From positions 169,270,704 through 169,334,703 of the forward strand of contig OX336389.2 in NCBI GenBank assembly GCA_946902985.2: a stretch of 64,000 nt of DNA, read 5' to 3'. A program made the position numbers and the translations under genes. Origin of the DNA: Meconema thalassinum. Lineage: Eukaryota > Arthropoda > Insecta > Orthoptera > Tettigoniidae. The notes under the pieces are model-generated. The model saw only the letters and a list, made by a program, of their open reading frames with translations. It was not told the DNA's origin and made no database searches. Positions within the stretch are counted from its first letter, which is position 1; every line of letters starts with the position of its first letter. This document shows, piece after piece, positions 56,840 to 64,000 of this stretch.

Positions 56840-57030
56840 TCATCCATTCACTCATCATTTTATGTATTTTTTATTATATCTTTAATTATGCTGGATTTTG
56901 CAACTTAATTTATGGCTGAAGAAGGGACCAGTACTAGAGGCCCCGAAACATGTACCGTATAATAGCAAGTTTATAACTTGTTGTAAATAAATGTATTGAC
57001 TAGGCGGAACAGTTTTTCCTTTGTTATATA
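56840..57030 (+). mobile_element. Penelope-like terminal fragment
   Basis: After the hammerhead motif at 56908-56962 comes GTATTGACTAGGCGGAACAG, matching GTATTGATCAGGCGGAATTC that follows the motif in the 20602-21493 units. It is therefore a diverged terminus of the same PLE lineage. Confidence 0.65.
56908..56962 (+). ncRNA. Hammerhead ribozyme motif in PLE fragment
   Basis: CTGAAGA at 56916-56922, stem II GGGACC/GGCCCC (five of six pairs), GAAAC at 56945-56949, then AU, GUA with predicted cut after 56954. Stem I pairs UAUGG with CCGUA (one G-U). All core bases are present. Confidence 0.74.
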
Positions 57031-57118
57031 GTGAACTTCTTTCAGAGCACAAATGTCACGTAACAGTTAGTAGAACTGAAACACATACAAAGTGCACAAA
57101 ACCAAATACAATGCAAAT

Positions 57119-58721
57119 CATCATCATCATCATCTTGCACAGTTTCCAGCCACTGGCCGGGTCTGTTTGGAACACAAGCCTCTCCAACGTCTTCTGTCTT
57201 CCCACCATCTCTCAGCCTCCACCCTTGTCCAGTCTTCTCTCTTCTTAACGCTTTCTTCCACCCCCTTCAGCCACCTGTCTCTCGGTCTTCCCCTCGGTCT
57301 CTTTCCTTCCCACTTCGTCTCATGTACTCTCCTGGGTATCCTCTTCTCCTCCATTCGTTTTACATGTCCATACCATCTAAGTCTAGATTTCTCTATACCA
57401 TCCTGTAATGGTTCCTCCTTCATTAATTCTCTGGTCTTCTCATTTCTTATTCTGTCCATCTTTGTAGCTCCAATACTGCTTCTCAAGAACCTCATCTCAC
57501 TGGCCTGTATTTTCCTCTTCTCCCTTCCTTTCATAACCCAGGTCTCCGAGGCATACGTCAGGATAGGGACATAGTACGTCCGATATATGATCTTTTTGCT
57601 GTTCTGAGGAACATCCTTGCTCCATAACATGCTTCCCACACTCCTCCGAAATGCTTCTGCCTGCCTCCCCCGCTCATTTATTTCTCTATCGTTTCTTCCA
57701 TTACCTTGTATCAGGCTTCACAGATACTTGAAACTCTCCACTTTCTTCAGCTGTTCCCCACCAATTGTTATTCAGGTAGTGGTTCTTTCCTTCTTCCTTG
57801 TTGTGATCACCATCTCACTCTTATTTATGCTAAATTTCATCCCATATCCTTGTATTATTCCTTCCCACACGTCCAACTGTTCCTGTACCTCCTCCTCCTC
57901 CTCGTTTCCCCAAATCATCAAATCATCTGCAAACACCATTGCTTTCATCTTTCCGTCCCCAATTACTTGTGCCACTTGGGTCATTATGTCATCCATCACC
58001 ACAATGAAAAGTAACGGTGACAGTGCACTTCCTTGTTTCAGGCCGTTTCTCTGTTCCAACCAGTCTGATCTCTCTCCTCCCACTTTCACACAGCTCACGC
58101 TTCCCTTGTACATCTCCTTTATCCTCTTTATAGTCCATTTCTCTACTCCTCTATCCTCCAGGGACTTCCATACTTTGTTTCTGCATGCACTGTCATATGC
58201 TTTCTCAATGTCCAGGAAGGCCATCAGTAGATCTGTTCCATACTCATAGTGCTGTTCTTGTAACTGCCTTACAGCAAAAATCAAATCCACTGTGGACCTT
58301 CCTGCTCTGAAGCCATGTTGTTCTTCCCTCATCCCTCCTTCTATCCTTGTCCTAATTCTCTTTTCCAAAACTTTCTCGAAGATCTTTGCACAATGACTCA
58401 TCAGTGTTATTCCCCGATAGTTTCTGCAATCTGTTCTACTACCTTTCTTGAAGATCGGGACAATGATTCCTTTTTTCCAGTCCTCTGGGGTCTTCCTTTC
58501 CTTCCATGCTGTCCTCATCACTCGGTACAGCCACTGTATCCCCACCTCTCCTGCTGCTCTCACCATCTCCACACTCAACTCATCCATACCCGGTGCCTTC
58601 CCTCCTTTCATCTTGTTCACTGCATCTTCCACTTCTTTCCATGTTAAGTCCTTTTCTGTTTGCAGTTCATCTTCCTCTTCCCCGATTTCTTCCTCCTCAC
58701 CATCTTTTCCATTTGGGTTCA
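57119..58721 (-). mobile_element. RTE-like LINE copy 3, 5' truncated with TSD
   Basis: A 1.6-kb minus-strand copy is flanked by AATGCAAAT at 57110-57118 and 58722-58730 and ends in (GAT)n. It holds one long RT frame (58728-57772) with GFRAGRSTVDLIF, FLDIEKAYDSACRN and VFADDLMIWGNEEEEE. The frame then breaks near 57770 and continues in the 57639-57130 frame with the LRWYGHVKRMEEKRIPRRVH region. An extra GRPRGRPRD repeat lies near the end. Confidence 0.9.
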
Positions 58722-58849
58722 AATGCAAATACCAATTCTAATTAGAAAGTCAATAATGCAACTAAGAGAAGTTGCTGTTACTGTTGTTGATTTAGGGGCT
58801 TGGACATGATCACTTCAACCTCATGCACTTGAGAAGGGTAAAATTTGCT

Positions 58850-58965
58850 ATTGTTGTTAATTCATTTAAGGGGCTTGAGACATCTTGGTTATCTGCCCAG
58901 TATACTTGGATGTATCTTAAATTTGTCCAATAACCCGTATTGCTGTGGTGACTGGAATTGTCTGT
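58850..58965 (+). repeat. Dispersed repeat (ATTTAAGGGGCTTGAGACATC)
   Basis: About 110 bp match 63620-63735: TTAAGGGGCTTGAGACATCT against TTAAGGGCTTGGGACATCTT, then both have CTGTGGTGACTG. The family is unidentified. Confidence 0.6.
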
Positions 58966-59339
58966 GTAGCTGTAATTATTAGGGTTGAGAGTAGGGTGCA
59001 AAAAGGTGCTTGACTTCAGAAAAGGTGCAACTAGAACTCAATTGGGGGGTGTTTATTTAATGTTGTCTTTACAAGACTAGCAAATTTGGGCACTTTAATA
59101 GCAATAAATGTTAAGGTGCAGCACCTAAAATTCCCAGCTCTAATCATAATATAATGAATCATATTCAATAATTGAGCTTGTGATGTCATTTCTAAAGAAA
59201 TTTTGTGAAACAAATTTTTCTTTAAAATACAAATAACTTGGCAACGGTGATGGAAGTGGAGGCATTCGCTTGAAAATGTGCCATTGCTTTTAGAAACATA
59301 TCTGAAGTGAATAGTGTGTGTGGAGTATTCTGGGTAGAG

Positions 59340-61215
59340 GGGAGGAAGTGGATTGACTTTGGTATTTAGCCTTGGATAGCTACGGTGGTGTTGGTAACAG
59401 AACTGAACATTTGGAAGAAATGATTGTACGAATTATGAGCTTTCTGGAATATTCACATGCCAATTCTACTGTGGACATTGAACATAATTTAAAAGTTTTC
59501 TTTGATAATTACAGATGTTAATGTCAGAAGCTGTTGATACAAGCGTAAGTTTTGCAAATGATGGTAATAATACTCTTGTCGTTAGTGTAGACTACCCAAA
59601 TACACAGTTTTACAATTTGGCAGAAAACATTGCATAATGGGTTTTACCAGTGTGTGAGGGTCTGGTGTGGAACCAGGAAGTTCCCAAGCAATGTAAAAAA
59701 ATCTTGTATTCAACATATTACACTCCTATTGAAAATATGAATCTAAATTTAAAGCGGATCAGCTGCTAGCTATGCAGCTGAAAATTCTCTTGCCATCAAC
59801 CCAATTAAAACACAAGCTATCGTAATAGGACAGACTAAATTGCTTTTCCATTTACACAGCAGACCACTTTCCTTAATTCAACTTAATGGAGTTGCTATCC
59901 CGTATTCTAAATCGGTAAAACGTCTTGAAGTCACACTAAATGAAACAATGAATTGGGATGAGCACGTTACTAATACATGCAGGAAAGTTTACTCATCACT
60001 TCACCCACTTAAGATTCACCAGTCCATTCTACCCCGTAACTTGAAAATAAGACTCGTGCAAACCTTGATACTCCCTATATTTAACTACTGCAATGTGGTA
60101 TTAGTAGATGCTACCGGAGAACAAAACAAGAAACTTCAAAGAGCATTAAATTCCTGCATTAGGTTTATTTTCTCCTTAAAATTTTCCTCACATGTGTCTC
60201 CTTTTTATGCTCTACATTCCTGGTTAAAAGTAGAACAACAAAGAAACCTGCACATTCTGTATGTACACCCATCTATCGACTTCTCAATGAATGTACACCT
60301 ATCTCTCTTGTAATTATCATTTTCTTTCTTCCTTTCATGATCATCACACACGATCTGGATCAAGAATTGCAATTCCTCTATATCATTCCTCTACCTTCAG
60401 TAACTCTTTCCTCGTGTCGGGAACTAGAATTTGGAATAATTGACCTCGTGATGTTAGAAATTGTACATACCTAACAACTTTCAAATGTGCATGTAAAAAT
60501 TTCCTCTTGAATTCGTAGGCCAACTAGAACAATTTGTGTATGAATGTGTGCATGGAATGACCATAGTAAAACTCCATGTATTGTAATTACTATATGTAAT
60601 TTGTATGGAATAGTTAATATCACGGAGTTGCCAATTTAATTCTAGTATTTAAGTTTTCCTAGTATTTAAGTCTGGTAGGTTAAGAATAAAACATATGAGT
60701 ATTGATGTATGTTGCATTGGGTGTGTTTAAGTGTAAGAGAGGGCCTACAGCCCTAACTTCGCCACAATAAAGGCACCAATAAATATATCGATGTATGCAG
60801 CAGGCACGTGGACAACAACTAAACGGGATGAAAGTAGAATCCAGGCAACAGAGATGAAGTTCCTTAGAAGTATAATTGGAAAGACTCGCAGAGACAAAAT
60901 CAGAAACAAGGAAATAACGGAAAAACAGGATTCCCGAAGTTACAAGACAAGATTAGTAAACTAAAATGGTATGAACATATGATGCGAATGGGAGACAGAG
61001 TCTTGAAACGATTATTTACTGAGGAAGTCACGGGAAGGCAACAAAGAGGAAAGCCGAGGATGAGGTGGATGGATACAGTGAGGGAGAGCATTCAGAAAAG
61101 AGGAGTGAAAGTGGAAGATATACTGGAAAAAGGACAAGAGTGGTGGAGAGACAGAAAAGTATGTAGGTCCTTGATTCACACCCTGACCCAGAGCACTGGA
61201 ACCGGGAAATGAAGA
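59340..61215 (+). mobile_element. RTE/CR1-like LINE C-terminus split by another LINE
   Basis: The plus strand before 59748 reads SYGGVGNRTEHLEEM and later VWNQEVPKQCKKILYSTYYT. After 60795 it continues [38 protein letters not shown] and, from 60979, the open frame RVLKRLFTEEVTGRQQRGKP. The parts make one LINE C-terminus resembling the 2603 family region EVPxxxKKIxYxTYYxPIL...ETW, but of a different subfamily. It ends in (GAA)n. Confidence 0.72.
59748..60794 (+). mobile_element. LINE C-terminus (CR1/jockey-like), 5' truncated
   Basis: Main frame 59764-60313: YAAENSLAINPIKTQAIVIG, IPYSKSVKRLEVTLNETMNW, PLKIHQSILPRNLKIRLVQT, IFNYCNVVLVDATGE. 'NPxKTQxIxIG' and 'xxVKxLxVxLxxxxxWxxHV' with 'LxLPxxxYC' mark the region after the RT of CR1/jockey-like LINEs. 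The end is broken by stops. TATGCAGC at 59774-59781 and 60795-60802 may be a duplication. The exact left border is uncertain. Confidence 0.68.
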
Positions 61216-61261
61216 AGAAGAGAAGGGTAGATCCTCCAGGACTTGAAATAATATACTATCC

Positions 61262-61425
61262 CAGCATTTACCTGGAGGGAGTGTGAAAAAAAAAAAAGGG
61301 AAAAACCACATTCAGGATAGCTACTGTCAGCGCTGGGATTCGAACCTCCAATCTCCAGACTTGCTGCAGCTCCCCATTGTGGTCATGGTGAGTGATTTAA
61401 CATGCACGGCTAGGCCACAGGGTTG
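61262..61425 (-). mobile_element. tRNA-derived SINE fragment
   Basis: The minus strand has a head TGGCCTAGCCGTGCATG and a B box GGTTCGAATCCCAGC, followed by an A-run. The body matches the CCAGCATTTACCTGG style of the SINE at 38674. Confidence 0.62.
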
Positions 61426-61429
61426 TATC

Positions 61430-62093
61430 ATTTGTCTGATAACTTGCGTTATTGTGGCATCATCTAAGAGAAAAGGAACAGTCCATAAGAAAAATATATG
61501 GAAAGGTAAAGAAACCACCTTCTTATGAGCTGTATGTGCTAGAAAGGAAGACCCAACTGACTGGATGCCAACTATAAATAAGCAGTGTTGAGGAGCGTGA
61601 GAGAAGATGCAATGATACAAGCACCCAATTGATAGCCATAGTTGAAAGAGATTACGGGATAGAGGCGATACCTCCAATTGTCCATAATATCATTGAAAAT
61701 ACAATCTGTCGTGATAGCAGCATGCAGAAGTGATTTGTAATTTTCAAGAAACATGTCAACAACAAGCCCCAAAACTTCTAGGATTCAGTAACATTTAATG
61801 ATGGAATCAAAATTAGAATATATGGCAGAGTAATGCAGAAAATCCAAACCAATAGGTGTTAAGCTGTAATCTGACACCAATGGTGAAACAAGTTGGAGAT
61901 AGTTGTTATATTTTTGGGTACATGAGAGCTGCAAACATGGGAAACTTGGTGCTTGTGATACCGTTAACACTCAAGACAGCTCTTTTGTCAACTCATGCTA
62001 TAATGACTGAATGTATGGAGGCTAAGAGATTATATAGGGCAGAAGAAAGTATTGCAGACTTGTATGTAATGGTAGGAAAAAGTATTTATACAG
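61430..62093. other. Intron sequence, no recognised feature
   Basis: The open frame 61856-62185 has no recognised motif and runs into the end of the Tc1 element at 62096, so it is probably not a gene. Confidence 0.4.
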
Positions 62094-62095
62094 TA

Positions 62096-63485
62096 CTGTT
62101 TGTAGAAAGTGAAACACCAAGAACAAGAGATGTGACCACATTGCACTTTATACCACAGATCAGGGAGATGACAATACATTACTGATTAGAATGACAGTCC
62201 GGTACATGCACGTTGACGGTCGATCTTCAGTATGGCGTCGTGCCACCACGTGCTGTACTCAGAGCCGCTAGACGCCGTGGCATGGAATCAAACGGCGCTT
62301 GAATACGCTGCAGGGAATACCGCCACACGCGGTTTGTAGGCGCATCCACAAAGCATCAACAGTGGTGGCAGGTGGACCTGAAAGAACAAGTTGCCGACTG
62401 ACCATATCCCAGACATGTTCAATGTGTGACATGTCAGGCGAACGGGCAGGCAGGAAGCAGAGGTATCAGTCGTTCTGCGAAGAAGGCTAGCACATTCCTC
62501 GCCACATGCGGGCAGGCATTATCCTGCTGAAATATGGCCTGTGGAATGGCCTGCAAGAGGGGCAGTGCCGTGGGCTGTAAAACTTCCCTGATGTAGTGGT
62601 CACTGTTAAGATTGCCCGCAAGACGTACGAGGCGCGATCGCCTGTTATAGGCAATTGCGCCCCAAACCATTACACCTGGTGTTTGTCCGCTATGCCGCTC
62701 AACAATATAGTCTGCCTGATTGCGTTCACCACGGCGGTGTCAAACGCGTATGCGGCCTTCACTGGAGGACAGTTTGAAGAAGGACTCATCCGAAACCACT
62801 ACATTTCGCCACTTAGCCTGCCAGTGTCGGCGTGCACGTGCCCATTGTAGTCGGAGGTTCCCAGTCAATGGAAGGGGACGCAGTGGCATGCGTGCTACCA
62901 GTCCAGCCCTCAAAAGACGGCGCCGCACCGTCGACGCAGACATGTCCACCCCTGTTGCAGTGCTCCCACGCGAGCCAACACCGAGGATGACGCTGTTCTG
63001 TCCGATACGGCCATGCGGAGACGATAGCGGTCATCTTGCGCTGTGGTCGCATTGCATCGTCCTGTACCCTGTCGTCACTATGTACGGCCCTGCTCTCTCC
63101 ATTGGATCCACATACGCCTTACTGTTGACGCAGCGTGCCTTGTACAAGCCGCAATGTCCCGGAACGACAGACCCGCTTCCCGGAGCTCAAGCATTCTGCC
63201 CCGTTCAACTACAATCATATGCTGATAGTCCACCCTGTGATGTTGGCGAGGCATCGTTGCACTTGCTTAGACGTTTCCACTTGCTATGACGGCCCCAGGT
63301 CGACAGAGCTATGCGGTACACTGACCTGTCCGTCCCACCACAGAGGGCACTGATGGGTCAATGTGCACGCCATCTCTCTGCGATTTCAATCACTTAGTAT
63401 GGTATTGGTACCGCAGGCCTACACGACCCATGTTCTGGGAGTGTATCCGACCATTTCTTCTGGGTGTTCCACTTTCTACAAACAG
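62096..63485 (-). mobile_element. Tc1-type transposon, second family
   Basis: A 1.39-kb element flanked by TA has inverted ends CTGTTTGTAGAAAGTG then (A/G)AACACC. The minus strand carries a Tc1 transposase in pieces: 62949-62740 has SASTVRRRLLRAGLVAR and NVVVSDESFFKLSSSEGRIR (first Asp); 62670-62434 has MVWGAIAYNRRSRLVRLAGN and AIFQQDNACPHVARN (second Asp). In the next frame RSPDMSHIEHVWDMVSRQLV carries the Glu. All three catalytic residues are present, but frameshifts separate them. Confidence 0.9.
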
Positions 63486-63619
63486 TAGTGTATAATAATG
63501 GAGCAACCTAGTTGTACTGTAAAACTGACAGTGATATGAGTATTCCACCAGATGATTCCAAATGGATAACAAAGACTAAAAGTGGAATCACAAAAAGAAG
63601 TCCCCAGGGTATCTCATCA

Positions 63620-63735
63620 AATGAACCATAATTCATTTTAAGGGCTTGGGACATCTTTGTCATCAGACCGGCATACATGGGTGTGGGTTGAATTAGTCTG
63701 ACATAAACCTGTGTTTCTGTGGTGACTGCAATAAT
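63620..63735 (+). repeat. Dispersed repeat, second copy of 58850
   Basis: See 58850; the match begins at TTTTAAGGGCTTGGGACATC. The family is unidentified. Confidence 0.6.
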
Positions 63736-63983
63736 GTCATTTATATATCAAAGATCATATTTAAATCAAACCCAGAAATTACATACCTCACATCCTCAAA
63801 TCTGCAATGTCAGCAAAGGAAAAAAAGAAATGTTTCAGTTGGACATATTTGCAACGTACATTATTAATACACTGGAATGGCTCCTTAATAAATATCTGGC
63901 AGGATAACACTACTTCCTGCCAAATTACAACTTGTACAGTGCAGTAATAAGCAGTCCTTAAGGAGATAATGTTATTAATAATA

Positions 63984-64000
63984 ATGTTATTGGTTTTACG
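63984..64000 (+). mobile_element. SINE start cut by the window edge
   Basis: ATGTTATTGGTTTTACG equals the start of the fragment at 11332-11348. An (AAT)n run precedes it. Confidence 0.5.

Noticed and set aside
62719..63289. 189-codon plus-strand frame
   Set aside because: Antisense to the Tc1 transposase on the minus strand.
55459..64000. N-lobe exon of Plk4 (glycine loop, VAIK) upstream of 55458
   Set aside because: I searched the minus strand by eye for the expected motifs and found none. The exon is probably outside the window.

Overview
The window is animal, almost certainly insect, nuclear DNA. It holds part of one host gene with very large introns, and nearly everything else is transposable-element debris. 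The host gene is Plk4/SAK (polo-like kinase 4, the centriole-duplication kinase) on the minus strand. Five exons read in order with matching phases and GT/AG borders: 55458-55346 (HRD catalytic loop), 51013-50921 (DFG and activation loop), 36118-35975 (helix F/G region), 15055-14912 (end of the kinase C-lobe) and 588-365 (DSGxxT phosphodegron and linker). The introns are about 4.3, 14.8, 20.9 and 14.3 kb. I could not find the N-lobe exon(s), which should lie beyond 64000. The exons after the degron lie mostly before base 1.

The introns hold many element families. Non-LTR elements: three copies of an RTE-like LINE (one full length with a target-site duplication, TSD), an RNase-H-bearing LINE, and pieces of at least three other LINEs. 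Penelope-like element (PLE) remnants include RT and GIY-YIG parts, and terminal units that carry hammerhead-ribozyme motifs. There are several tRNA-derived SINEs. DNA elements: two Tc1-type elements, several pogo/Tigger-type elements (TIRs near ACCGTATTTGCTCGCGTATA or CAGTGGAATCTCGTTAG), Tc1/mariner-like miniature elements that keep only a DNA-binding domain, and at least four hAT-type elements with 6-8 bp TSDs. Many insertions are nested. The deepest chain is Plk4 intron > LINE tail > hAT-like element 19511-24874 > pogo element 19664-22025 > PLE terminal array 20140-21493.

The heavy load of tRNA-SINEs, RTE, pogo and PLE elements and the very long introns suggest an insect with a large genome. 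An orthopteran or another polyneopteran would fit, but that is impression, not proof. No bacterial genes, CRISPR arrays, operons or rRNAs are present. Nearly all transposon proteins are broken by stops or frameshifts, so the elements look old. The observations most worth following are the hammerhead ribozymes in PLE termini, a set of 50-62 bp retro-insertions with clean TSDs, and the miniature Tc1/mariner-like elements that retain only a DNA-binding domain.
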